Assembly: GCA_021733665.1 (NCBI GenBank)
Contig: JAHREI010000010.1
Span: 1 to 64,000 of the forward strand
Reading direction: 5' to 3'
DNA: 64,000 bases
Origin: Bacillus subtilis
GTDB lineage: Bacteria > Pseudomonadota > Alphaproteobacteria > Rhizobiales > Rhizobiaceae
In this document: one piece after another, positions 8,563 to 16,463 of the stretch
Numbering within the stretch: position 1 is the stretch's first letter
Layout of the letters: each line of letters begins with the position of its first letter
Made by a program: the position numbers and the translations under genes
Notes under the pieces: generated by a model
The model's input: only the letters and a program-made list of their open reading frames with translations
The model's database searches: none
What the model was told of the DNA's origin: nothing

Positions 8563-10740
8563 ATGATGTGTATGGCTCAGGAAAAGAACCCGTCCGCTTG
8601 GGCGGCAGCACTTGGTGTGATTGCTAACCATCACGGAATGCCCGTGTCGAACGATATGATAAGCCGCGCCTTCGTTTGGTCCGCGGCTAAAACTTTTGAA
8701 GACAATGTGGTTCAGGCGGCCAAGCGACTAGGTCTGACTGCGGTCTTCAGCAAGACTAATCTTTATGCCTTGCCGGTCTTCGCATTTCCGATTGTTGCCG
8801 GTCTTAAAGAAGGCGGCGCAACAATTATTGCTGCAGTCGGCGAAGAAGAAATTACATGCGTGAATGTTGATCAGGCAGAGGCGATTGAATGGAAAATCGC
8901 CCGTGAGGATGCCGATAAATATTTAACCGGTACTTTCCTGCTGGTTTCCGCGAAAAAGGCGGTCAAAGATGCGCGTCTTGCGCGGCATCTGTCCAATTAT
9001 AAAGGCTCGTGGTTCTGGTCGATGCTGCTGGCTGATAAACGCCGGCATTTTGAAATCGCCATTGCTTCGTTTATCGCAAACCTGCTGGCGCTTGGCGGCG
9101 CCTTGTTCGGCATGCAGGTCTGGGATCGTGTGGTTCCGGCGCAATCCGTGCCGACACTGTGGGTGCTGGCATCCGGCGTTATTATGGCGGTTTTGCTGGA
9201 ATACTCGCTCAAAATATCGCGCATGAAGCTCGCCGATATGATCGGTAAAAAAGTCGACTTGACGATTTCGAGTATGTTCTTTGCGCGCGCATTGGATATC
9301 CGCAATGATGCGCGACCGAAATCGACCGGTTCTTTTATCGCACAGTTGCGTGAAACGGAAACAATTCGCGAGTCTCTCGGCTCCAGCACCCTGACAGCAG
9401 CGATTGATATGCCATTCGCTATTGTTTTCCTGTTTGTGATCTGGATGATCGGCGGCCCGCTGATCCTTATGGTGGCACTTGCTTTGCCGCTGATCATCAT
9501 TCCGGGCTTGTTGCTGCAAATTCCGCTGTCCAAATTATCGAACGCAACAGCGCAGGAAAGCGCTCTGCGCCATGCGATCCTTGTTGAATCCATTGAAGGT
9601 ATTGAAGATATCAAAGCCTTGCAGGCAGAGCGTCGTTTTCACCGTTTGTGGGATCGTTATTCGCAGGCTTCATCGGTAACGGCAACCAAGCAAAAACAAT
9701 TTATCTCGATGTATGTCTACTGGATCCAGTCGGTTCAGCAGCTAGCCTATGTTATGGTCATTGTTGCCGGTGTTTATATGGTTCTGGCCGGTGATATGAC
9801 CACCGGTGGCGTGATCGGCTGTAGTATGCTGACCGGCCGTGCCTTGTCGCCATTCGCACAGCTTGCTCAGATTTTTACACGCTGGCAGTCAGCGAAAACC
9901 GCGAAGAAAGGTCTGGATGATCTTTTGGAAAAACCGATTGATCATCCGACAGGTGCAGAGCGTATGCGTCGTGCACATATTGCCGGTGAATACGAGCTGA
10001 CCGGTGTTGAATTCGGTTATGATCCGGAGGCGCCTGCCAATCTGCGTATCGGCAGTATCCGTATTAAAGCCGGTGAAAAAGTGGCGCTTGTCGGTCGTAA
10101 CGGTGCCGGTAAAACTACTTTGCTGAAACTGCTTGGTGCTGCACTACCTGCGCAAAAGGGCGCTATCGTGCTGGATAAAGCCAATATCCAGCATATTGAT
10201 ACCAATGATGTGCGCAATAAAGTAAGCTTGCTGACACAGGAAAGCCGTCTGTTCCACGGTTCTATTCAGGAAAACATCCAGATTGGTTCGCCGCTGGCAT
10301 CGCGTGCGCAATTTGACGAGGCGTTGTCCATCAGTGGTGCCGGTCAGATTGTCCGCACCCTGTCTAAAGGACTGGAAACAACCGTTATGGAAGGCGGTTC
10401 GGGGCTGTCCGGCGGGCAGAAACAGGCAATTATGCTGGCCAGAACCTTGCTGCGTGATCCGTCTATTGTGCTGCTTGATGAGCCGACATCCGCAATGGAT
10501 GAAGCATCAGAAAAGCAGTTTATCAAAGAGATCAAACCATGGATGGAAGAGCGCACTGTGGTGATTGCCACCCATCGTCCGGCCATTCTTGAGCTCGTCG
10601 ACCGAATTATCGTGATGGAGCGTGGGCGTGTTATCATTGATGACAGGAAAGACGTTGTGCTGGCGCGTTTGCAAGGCGCAGCTGTGACAGACATGCCGCA
10701 GAAAACAGCGCAAATCGTACAACTGAAGTCAGCGGAGTAA
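8563..10740 (+). CDS. Type I secretion ABC transporter (ATPase/permease, LapB-like)
   Basis: Inner-membrane ATPase and permease that should energise export of the adjacent adhesin. Residues 1-130 resemble a C39 peptidase-like domain ('SAWAAALGVIANHHG') but lack the catalytic Cys where C39 peptidases carry it, so it probably binds substrate without cleaving. Membrane segments lie at about 155-430. The nucleotide-binding domain has Walker A 'GRNGAGKTT' (about 510), signature 'LSGGQKQ' and Walker B 'IVLLDEPTSAMD' (about 635). Length (725 aa) is typical for type I secretion ATPases. The start is ambiguous: ATGs at 8563, 8566 and 8572 are in frame and 8572 ('MAQEKN') is the natural alternative. 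The adaptor gene starts 6 bp after the stop. Confidence 0.93.
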   Translation: MMCMAQEKNPSAWAAALGVIANHHGMPVSNDMISRAFVWSAAKTFEDNVVQAAKRLGLTAVFSKTNLYALPVFAFPIVAGLKEGGATIIAAVGEEEITCVNVDQAEAIEWKIAREDADKYLTGTFLLVSAKKAVKDARLARHLSNYKGSWFWSMLLADKRRHFEIAIASFIANLLALGGALFGMQVWDRVVPAQSVPTLWVLASGVIMAVLLEYSLKISRMKLADMIGKKVDLTISSMFFARALDIRNDARPKSTGSFIAQLRETETIRESLGSSTLTAAIDMPFAIVFLFVIWMIGGPLILMVALALPLIIIPGLLLQIPLSKLSNATAQESALRHAILVESIEGIEDIKALQAERRFHRLWDRYSQASSVTATKQKQFISMYVYWIQSVQQLAYVMVIVAGVYMVLAGDMTTGGVIGCSMLTGRALSPFAQLAQIFTRWQSAKTAKKGLDDLLEKPIDHPTGAERMRRAHIAGEYELTGVEFGYDPEAPANLRIGSIRIKAGEKVALVGRNGAGKTTLLKLLGAALPAQKGAIVLDKANIQHIDTNDVRNKVSLLTQESRLFHGSIQENIQIGSPLASRAQFDEALSISGAGQIVRTLSKGLETTVMEGGSGLSGGQKQAIMLARTLLRDPSIVLLDEPTSAMDEASEKQFIKEIKPWMEERTVVIATHRPAILELVDRIIVMERGRVIIDDRKDVVLARLQGAAVTDMPQKTAQIVQLKSAE

Positions 10741-10746
10741 GTTTAA

Positions 10747-11934
10747 ATGTCGCAAACAGTTGAAGGCTCCGAACTTTATCATCAGCCCAGCTTGCTGCCG
10801 GAAAGCCGCCGACCTTCCATCGTGGTCTGGATGAGCTTCCTCGCAGTCGGCGCATTGCTGGTCTGGGCATATTTTGCGCCGTTGGAAGAAATTGCTGCCG
10901 GTAACGGCAAGATTATTCCATCTTCCCGTGCGCAGATGATCCAGTCTCTTGAAGGCGGTATCTTGTCAGAACTTCTGGTGCAGGAAGGCGACATTGTTGA
11001 GGCCGGACAGAAGTTGGCCGTGCTCGATGATACGCGTTTCCGTGCATCTTATGGCGAATTGGATTCTAAAATTCTCTCGCTGGAAGCTGCCGCTGCCCGG
11101 TTGCGCTCACAGATGAATGGCACTGATCTGGTGTTTCCGGATAGTGTCAAATCCGAAAAAGATTTGATGGATCGTGAGCAACGCTTGTTTGACAGTCAGC
11201 GTGATACACTCAATGCTAACCTCTCGAGCCTGAAAGAATCCTATGCGCTGACGTCCCGTGAGTTGAAACTCACGGAACCATTGGTGGCTAAAGGGGCCGC
11301 GAGTGAGGTGGAAGTTATTCGTCTGCGTCAGCAGGTGGTTGAGCTTGATCGTAAGATGAAAGAGCTGGAAAATCAGTTTCAGGTTACTGCGCGCGAAAGC
11401 TATTCCAAAACGATGGCCGAGCTGGACTCGCAGGTGAAGCTCAATGTCGGGCGTATGGACCAGCTTGCCCGTACAATCATTACAGCGCCCGTACGTGGTA
11501 TTGTTAAAGATATTGACGTGACCACTGTGGGCGGCGTTATTGCGCCGGGTGGAACGATTATGGAAATCGTGCCGATTGAAGAACAGCTGGTGGTGGAAGC
11601 GCGGGTAAATCCGCGTGATATTGCCTTTATTCGTCCGGGCATGGTGGCTGCAGTCAAACTCACAGCCTATGATTATTCGATCTATGGTGGCCTGTGGGGG
11701 AAGGTTGAGCGCATATCACCGGATACGCTGGTGGATGAAGTTGATAAGCGCATTATTTATTATCGTGTTTACGTGAAAACGGATAATTCTTCCCTGAAAA
11801 CGCCTGACGGGATAGAGCATCCGATCATTCCGGGGATGGTTGCATCAGTGGAGTTCAGAACGGGTACAAAAACAGTTCTGGAATATCTCATCAAACCATT
11901 GAACAAGATGGGTGAAGCGCTTCGCGAAAGGTAA
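10747..11934 (+). CDS. HlyD-family membrane fusion protein of type I secretion system
   Basis: Periplasmic adaptor linking the ABC exporter to the TolC-type channel. One N-terminal membrane anchor (about residues 24-42, 'VVWMSFLAVGALLVWAYFAP') is followed by the split biotinyl-lipoyl motif ('QSLEGGILSELLVQEGDIVEAGQ'), a long charged coiled-coil hairpin (about 95-235), the second lipoyl half ('IITAPVRGIVKDI') and a C-terminal beta-barrel domain. Length 395 aa fits the PrtE/LapC group. A CGGAG ribosome-binding site inside the last codons of the ATPase gene (10733-10737) and the 6-bp gap show co-transcription with it. A strong terminator follows. Confidence 0.94.
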   Translation: MSQTVEGSELYHQPSLLPESRRPSIVVWMSFLAVGALLVWAYFAPLEEIAAGNGKIIPSSRAQMIQSLEGGILSELLVQEGDIVEAGQKLAVLDDTRFRASYGELDSKILSLEAAAARLRSQMNGTDLVFPDSVKSEKDLMDREQRLFDSQRDTLNANLSSLKESYALTSRELKLTEPLVAKGAASEVEVIRLRQQVVELDRKMKELENQFQVTARESYSKTMAELDSQVKLNVGRMDQLARTIITAPVRGIVKDIDVTTVGGVIAPGGTIMEIVPIEEQLVVEARVNPRDIAFIRPGMVAAVKLTAYDYSIYGGLWGKVERISPDTLVDEVDKRIIYYRVYVKTDNSSLKTPDGIEHPIIPGMVASVEFRTGTKTVLEYLIKPLNKMGEALRER

Positions 11935-11945
11935 TCAAGCACTTG

Positions 11946-11980
11946 AACGGCCTGAAATTTTTTTCAGGCCGTTTTATTTT
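11946..11980 (+). terminator. Rho-independent terminator after HlyD gene
   Basis: An 11-bp stem, AACGGCCTGAA (11946-11956) with TTCAGGCCGTT (11963-11973), is followed by a T-rich tract. It ends the ATPase-adaptor operon and implies that the TolC-type gene downstream has its own promoter or depends on readthrough. Confidence 0.85.
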
Positions 11981-12045
11981 CAAAATATATTTTATTATAA
12001 TTTACCAGTAATTTTTATAAAAGTACTTTTGGTTTCCATCCTTGT

Positions 12046-12139
12046 ATTCGCACAAGCGTATATTATCGAAACATTAACCATAACAATCAAATGTCGGAGT
12101 TCTAGACAATGACATTTGATTGGAATGACTTGTGCGAAT
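12046..12139 (+). repeat. Nested perfect inverted repeats enclosing the TolC-gene start
   Basis: Outer arms ATTCGCACAAG (12046-12056) and CTTGTGCGAAT (12129-12139) are an 11-bp perfect inverted repeat, and the right arm contains the GTG start codon at 12132. Inside it lies a 12-bp perfect inverted repeat, CAATCAAATGTC (12084-12095) and GACATTTGATTG (12111-12122). In RNA these would form a coaxial hairpin burying the start codon. A short mobile palindrome is an alternative reading. Confidence 0.6.
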
Positions 12140-12195
12140 CCCTGTCTCAACCCTTGGTGTACTGGCGTTTACGCTTATATCGGGAACTTTCCTGA
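12109..12195 (+). CDS. Possible upstream ORF overlapping the TolC-type gene start
   Basis: A 28-codon ORF (MTFDWNDLCESLSQPLVYWR then LRLYRELS) begins at an ATG 9 nt after a GGAG (12096-12099). That is a better ribosome-binding arrangement than the GTG at 12132 has. It overlaps the start of the TolC-type gene in another frame. It may be a regulatory leader ORF or chance; only the spacing and the overlap support it. Confidence 0.2.
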   Translation: MTFDWNDLCESLSQPLVYWRLRLYRELS

Positions 12196-13742
12196 GTGAA
12201 AGTCATGCGACAGATGTTGCTGCCTATCAGGATTGGGTGCTCAGAGGTACGCTCAGCAGTTATTACGCGCCTGCGCCTGCTATACGTCAGGTCACAGCCA
12301 AGCCGTGGCAGTCCTTCCAAAAAACAGCAATGGCAACTGCAGAAGAAACCAGCAGCTTTCAAATGCCGTCCCGCAGTACCAATTTAGCTATGTTGCCGGA
12401 AGCGGATGTAAAGTCTGCCGATAAGAATAATGATACCGCAAAAACAACTGATAAACCTGTTGATGGTATGGCAACGGACATTGCCAGTGCAGAGGATAAG
12501 GCGCCAACAGATAAAGCGACACTGTTGCCACTGATGCCGCGCCGTGTGATCCAGGCTCAGAAAGCGCTGTCAGTTGGCGCAGCTATCCAGAAAGCAATCG
12601 GCCGCCACCCTGACATTGTGACAGCGCAGTCCATTGAAGGACGCGAGAAGGCCAATGTACTGGTTGCACAAGCTGTACAATATCCGCAGATCTCTTTCGG
12701 TGGTGGTGTTGGCAGTAGTTTTAAAAATCAAAAATCCAATGGCGGCATCTCAAATTCTGTCGGATTGAATGCTGAACAGCTTGTCTATGATTTTGGCCGT
12801 TCTAAAAATCTGATCAATGCTGCCAAAAGCAGTGAAGTTCGGGCGAGAGCGGATATTGATGTGACATCAGAGCGTGTGGCTGCTGAAGTTGCTATGGCCT
12901 TTGTTGCTGCGCAGCGGGCACAAATGCTGAAGGAGTCCGCTGAGGATAGTCTGGCATCACTGCAACGCATGAGAGATATTATCAAGCTGCGTTCTGACAG
13001 CGGCGTATCCGATCAGGCTGATCTCGTATTGGCGAATGTGCGTGTTGATGGTGCGGAATCGGATCTGATTGGTGCAACAGCCACCGAACAGGCAGCTCGC
13101 TCTAATCTCATTAGCTTGATTGGCGGTAGTTATCAGGGATTGAAGATTCCGGATTCGCTTTTGGAGAGTATTGACCGCTCGTTGAAGCGCAGCATGATTG
13201 ATAAACATCCGAGTATTATTGCTGCTTTACAGGAAGTTGAGACGTCGAAATATCAGCTGAGTGCGGAAAAAGCCTCTTATTATCCGAGCGTGAGTGTGGG
13301 TGGTTCTTACAATTACGATCCTGCTAAGGGCGATACCAGTTCGAATGTTATGCTTTCGATTAAGGGCAATATTTATCAGGGCGGGGCAACGCGTGCCCGT
13401 GTGACCGCCGCCAATGATAACGAGCGGGCGGCGCGTTATCGGGTGGATTCTATCCGTCTGACAAATTCGACATTGTTCGACGCCTCCGTGGAAGACGCTA
13501 TGGGGGCCGCCTCACAGAAAAAGGTCGTTGAGCAACAGATTAAGCGGGCAATTGATTCACGCGATCTGTTCTTTGAGCAATATCAGCTTGGTAAACGCTC
13601 GCTGACCGACCTGTTGAACTCGGATGCGGCGATTTACGGGGCGATCAATACCAAGATCGAGATTGAATATCGTTACCGTGCGGCGATCATCAAGAAAGCT
13701 CAGGCGCTTGGTGTGTTGCGCAGCCGTCTGACCGGTGCGTAA
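12132..13742 (+). CDS. TolC-family outer-membrane protein of the adhesin secretion system
   Basis: Outer-membrane channel subunit, probably the exit duct for the adhesin. The GTG start gives a good signal peptide (cleavage near 'SESHA-TD', residue ~26). Residues 30-150 are a low-complexity Ala/Thr/Lys-rich extension unusual for TolC. The outer-membrane efflux region then starts with 'AIQKAIGRHPDIVTAQ' and shows two repeats of long amphipathic helices, with 'VYDFGRSKNLI' and 'GNIYQGGATRARV' as the paired beta/helix landmarks. Length 536 aa matches the LapE/AggA group with the extra N-terminal stretch. It is separated from the HlyD gene by a terminator and ~190 AT-rich bases holding nested inverted repeats. 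No Shine-Dalgarno is evident before the GTG. Confidence 0.9.
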   Translation: MRIPVSTLGVLAFTLISGTFLSESHATDVAAYQDWVLRGTLSSYYAPAPAIRQVTAKPWQSFQKTAMATAEETSSFQMPSRSTNLAMLPEADVKSADKNNDTAKTTDKPVDGMATDIASAEDKAPTDKATLLPLMPRRVIQAQKALSVGAAIQKAIGRHPDIVTAQSIEGREKANVLVAQAVQYPQISFGGGVGSSFKNQKSNGGISNSVGLNAEQLVYDFGRSKNLINAAKSSEVRARADIDVTSERVAAEVAMAFVAAQRAQMLKESAEDSLASLQRMRDIIKLRSDSGVSDQADLVLANVRVDGAESDLIGATATEQAARSNLISLIGGSYQGLKIPDSLLESIDRSLKRSMIDKHPSIIAALQEVETSKYQLSAEKASYYPSVSVGGSYNYDPAKGDTSSNVMLSIKGNIYQGGATRARVTAANDNERAARYRVDSIRLTNSTLFDASVEDAMGAASQKKVVEQQIKRAIDSRDLFFEQYQLGKRSLTDLLNSDAAIYGAINTKIEIEYRYRAAIIKKAQALGVLRSRLTGA

Positions 13743-13757
13743 ATATAAGCTTCTCGG

Positions 13758-14357
13758 TTAGCCCGGCAGATTAAAGAGCACCATGATCCAGACGACTTGT
13801 GATGCCAGAGCGGCAAAGACATAGATTGTATCATAGCGTTCGGAGCGGAAGATAAGTCCGCCAATGGCACCGGCGATCAGGAGAGTTTGGCGTATCGGAT
13901 ATAAGATGCCGTAATGGTCGTAATATTGTTTGCCTTTGATCAGAGTATCCAGACTATCAATGGTAAACAGGGCAAGCAGAAGAATATAAAAGCCCTTTTT
14001 CCGCTTCTGAAAATAATCTTTGAACCCCTGATATTCCGTCAGCTGATCCGGAAACAGCATTGCTGCCAGCATCACAAAGATAATGGAATAAGAGATCAGC
14101 AGAAAATAGAGAGTAAATGTCCAGGCTTTGATCTGTGACAATGCAAACTCAAACCACCAGAAATGAAGAATAAATAAAAATATACAGATGACCCAGCCAA
14201 AATGGATCGGATAGATTTTATCTTTGCCCGGATGCTGGATAAAGCGTGTTGAACCGCTGACCAGACGCGCGACACTTAACCCTAAAATCATGCCGATAAT
14301 GATGCGGATATGAACGAAGATTTCATGTGTTTGCGGGATCAGTGTTTCAGCATTCAT
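13758..14357 (-). CDS. Uncharacterised multi-pass membrane protein
   Basis: I do not recognise a family. The 199-residue protein has about six hydrophobic segments (roughly residues 17-35, 50-68, 78-100, 122-138, 155-170, 178-197) and short charged loops such as 'FQKRKKG'. It is convergent with the TolC-type gene, only 15 bp away, and divergent from the LprI-like gene. The region is AT-rich. No enzyme motif is visible. A genuine gene is likely because the hydrophobic pattern is coherent over the full length and no competing frame exists. Confidence 0.65.
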   Translation of the reverse strand: MNAETLIPQTHEIFVHIRIIIGMILGLSVARLVSGSTRFIQHPGKDKIYPIHFGWVICIFLFILHFWWFEFALSQIKAWTFTLYFLLISYSIIFVMLAAMLFPDQLTEYQGFKDYFQKRKKGFYILLLALFTIDSLDTLIKGKQYYDHYGILYPIRQTLLIAGAIGGLIFRSERYDTIYVFAALASQVVWIMVLFNLPG

Positions 14358-14547
14358 CTGCTATTTATTCCATTGCTCTGATCATTAACTGCGTTTGCGT
14401 CTGTTTTACTGATAGTCTTGTGAAGTATGCAGATCAGTATAATAATATATCTGTGCCGGACTGTAAAACAGGCTCCGAAGAGACGGGTTATGACGGAGTA
14501 ATTTTACATTTTCATTGCGTCCGGTCGTTTTAATCGGGGGAATTAAG

Positions 14548-15261
14548 ATGTTTCAGGTCTGTTTACAGCGTGGTTTCCTTATCGCTGGTCTCGCTATCAG
14601 TGCGTTTTTCTTAGCGGCTGACAAGGATGTCGCACAGGCGGCTGCGGGTGGTGCAGATTGCAGCACTTCGCGAACCCAGTCTGAAATGACCGCCTGTCTG
14701 GGGAATGATATGAAAAGTGCGGATGCGCTTTTGAACAAGAATTATCAAACTCTGATGAAGCAGTTGGGTGCCAAAGATAAAACCAATTTGCGTGACGCGC
14801 AGCGCGCTTGGATTGTTTATCGTGACAAAGAATGTGCATTCAGAACTGCACCTTATCAGGATGGTTCTGTTGCTCCGTCTTTGATCGCTGCTTGCGTTAC
14901 AGAACTCACCAGTCAGCGCATTCTTGACCTGCGGGTACAGTTGAATTGCGAAGAGGGGGATTTGTCCTGTGTGCCGCATAAACAGGCGGATGCAGATAAG
15001 GCCGCAAAGCCAGTTCAACCGGCCGCAGCACAAAAGCCTGCTGCACAAAAAATGAGCGGAAATCTGGATAAGGGAACATGCACACAAGCGATTGGTGCGG
15101 CAAAGGCGAAAGTGCTCGTTGACCGCTGTCTGGAAATGTCCGGCAGCAGCCACCCGCCATGCAATGCTGAAAATAGCTGTCGTATGATGGTGGATGAAAT
15201 TAAAAACGGATGTGAACAGATCGGAGTGATAGCGCCGCAATATTGCAAAGAATATAAGTAA
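14548..15261 (+). CDS. LprI-family (DUF1311) secreted Cys-rich protein
   Basis: Probably a periplasmic protein with the lysozyme-inhibitor LprI fold. I chose the ATG at 14548, which has a GGGGGA site 7 nt ahead; the longer TTG at 14515 lacks one. The N-terminus is a signal peptide (cleavage near 'VAQA-AAGG'). The core 'CSTSRTQSEMTACL' and 'LRDAQRAWIVYRDKEC' is diagnostic of DUF1311. The C-terminal third is an Ala/Lys/Gln linker ('KAAKPVQPAAAQKP') followed by a small Cys-rich segment with five Cys between 'KGTCTQ' and 'QYCKEYK', which is not part of DUF1311. Inhibition of lysozyme is known for some relatives and is inferred here. Confidence 0.8.
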   Translation: MFQVCLQRGFLIAGLAISAFFLAADKDVAQAAAGGADCSTSRTQSEMTACLGNDMKSADALLNKNYQTLMKQLGAKDKTNLRDAQRAWIVYRDKECAFRTAPYQDGSVAPSLIAACVTELTSQRILDLRVQLNCEEGDLSCVPHKQADADKAAKPVQPAAAQKPAAQKMSGNLDKGTCTQAIGAAKAKVLVDRCLEMSGSSHPPCNAENSCRMMVDEIKNGCEQIGVIAPQYCKEYK

Positions 15262-15270
15262 GCTGCTCTA

Positions 15271-15373
15271 CTAGAGCGTGTCGCACTTAATCGCATTCAC
15301 GGCGTTCGCTCTAGATTTTTTTAATTGTCGCATGTTCGCGAATGTTAAATGAATCCATTTAACTGCGACATGC
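15271..15373. repeat. 103-bp RIME/Bru-RS-like palindromic intergenic element (copy A)
   Basis: A 44-bp first module is bounded by CTAGAGCG (15271-15278) and CGCTCTAG (15307-15314). A 59-bp second module contains a two-part stem: GTCGCA (15327-15332) with TGCGAC (15364-15369) outside, and GTTAAATG (15344-15351) with CATTTAAC (15356-15363) inside, ending GACATGC. Length and 44+59 layout equal those of copy D (52925-53027). It begins 9 bp after the LprI-like gene's stop. Confidence 0.75.
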
Positions 15374-15476
15374 TTTGGCCGGTCTCTGCAATCATTGTTT
15401 TGAGGCAGTATAAACCCGGCACATTACCAACGAACTTGGTAACGATAATATTTTTAAATTTTAAGGCTGGATCAGA

Positions 15477-15551
15477 TGGTGGGCGTAACAGGGATTGAAC
15501 CTGTGACCCCTACAATGTCAATGTAGTGCTCTCCCGCTGAGCTATACGCCC
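15477..15551 (-). tRNA. tRNA-Val (anticodon GAC)
   Basis: Read on the minus strand this folds as a complete 75-nt tRNA. The acceptor stem GGGCGTA pairs with TACGCCC; the D arm is GCTC-AGCGGGA-GAGC. The anticodon stem CTACA/TGTAG holds loop TTGACAT (anticodon GAC), and the T arm ACAGG-TTCAATC-CCTGT carries the conserved TTC. Discriminator A and CCA are encoded (ACCA, complement of 15477-15480). It reads GUC/GUU valine codons. Confidence 0.97.
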
Positions 15552-15670
15552 ATCCGATGACGCGCATACACCATATTGGTTCGCGCGCGTCAATGCCCTT
15601 TTGAAGAATAAAGAGAAAAATCTTTGTTTTACCTGTTGTTTTTTAACAGGTTGAGCTGATTGACTTGTGA

Positions 15671-16033
15671 TCAGGCAGCCAGCAGCATTTTTTCGATCTC
15701 ATTGACGAGATCGCGCAGGTGGAACGGCTTGGACAGAACCTTGGCTTCACGCGGTGCATGTGAATCAGGATTGAGTGCAACAGCAGCAAAACCGGTGATG
15801 AACATAACCTTCAGATCAGGGTCAATTTCGGTTGCACGGCGCGCCAGTTCAATGCCGTCCATTTCCGGCATCACAATATCTGTCAGCAGCAAAGAGAACG
15901 GCTCTTCACGCAGACGTTCATAGGCGCTGGCTCCATTGTCAAAGTGGGTGACATGATAGCCGGCTTTTTCCAGTGCTTTCACCAGAAAACGGCGCATATC
16001 ATTATCATCTTCAGCAAGCAGAATTCTTTTCAT
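15671..16033 (-). CDS. cpdR: CpdR response regulator (ClpXP adaptor control)
   Basis: Single-domain response regulator of 120 residues with no output domain. It has acidic pocket residues at 'LLAEDDND', phospho-acceptor Asp52 in 'LLTDIVMPEMDG', 'FITGFA' at about 80 and Lys102 in 'LSKPF'. In Caulobacter and rhizobia, unphosphorylated CpdR primes ClpXP to degrade CtrA-pathway and other substrates, phosphate reaching it through the CckA-ChpT relay. The C-terminus ends in Ala-Ala, as in Caulobacter CpdR, which is itself a ClpXP substrate. It is divergent from the N-formylglutamate amidohydrolase gene. The sequence closely matches CpdR as I remember it from Brucella and rhizobia. Confidence 0.95.
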   Translation of the reverse strand: MKRILLAEDDNDMRRFLVKALEKAGYHVTHFDNGASAYERLREEPFSLLLTDIVMPEMDGIELARRATEIDPDLKVMFITGFAAVALNPDSHAPREAKVLSKPFHLRDLVNEIEKMLLAA

Positions 16034-16463
16034 TGGTCCGTCCGAATATCTGTACGCCCTTAAATACGATAGTTTTTACCCCCTGCATGATATTGCGGTG
16101 ATAAAATGGCGTTAAAAGCGATTCAATCTGATCCTATAAGACGCTGCTTTGGTAAATATCGGATGAATCATTCATAATTATCTGTCCCGCCTTATTCTAT
16201 GGAAAGGACAGACTGAGCAGGTCTCAGATGTGCAGGCTTTGCGGAACAGAGCGCTTTAGATTTCCGATATAGGGCGCTTCATAGAAATGTCACGGACTTG
16301 CATTGAAAATTCTTATGTCGTGATAACGGAACCGCTGCTCACTATGATTTTATAAAGAAATGTGACAATTCCGGCTTTGCTTTTCCTGATTATCCGTTAG
16401 GCTTGTCCGATACAGCAGCAGGGCTAAAGGGCTGCATAACAGGAAGCGGATAAAAGACGGATA
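16034..16463. other. Divergent intergenic region between cpdR and N-formylglutamate amidohydrolase gene
   Basis: 430 bases without a convincing gene. It should hold the promoters of both flanking genes. A TTAA-N7-TCAA (16112-16126) differs by one base from the CtrA box TTAA-N7-TTAA and lies ~80 bp upstream of cpdR; one near-match in AT-rich DNA is weak evidence. I see no terminator, repeat element or structured RNA here. Confidence 0.4.
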
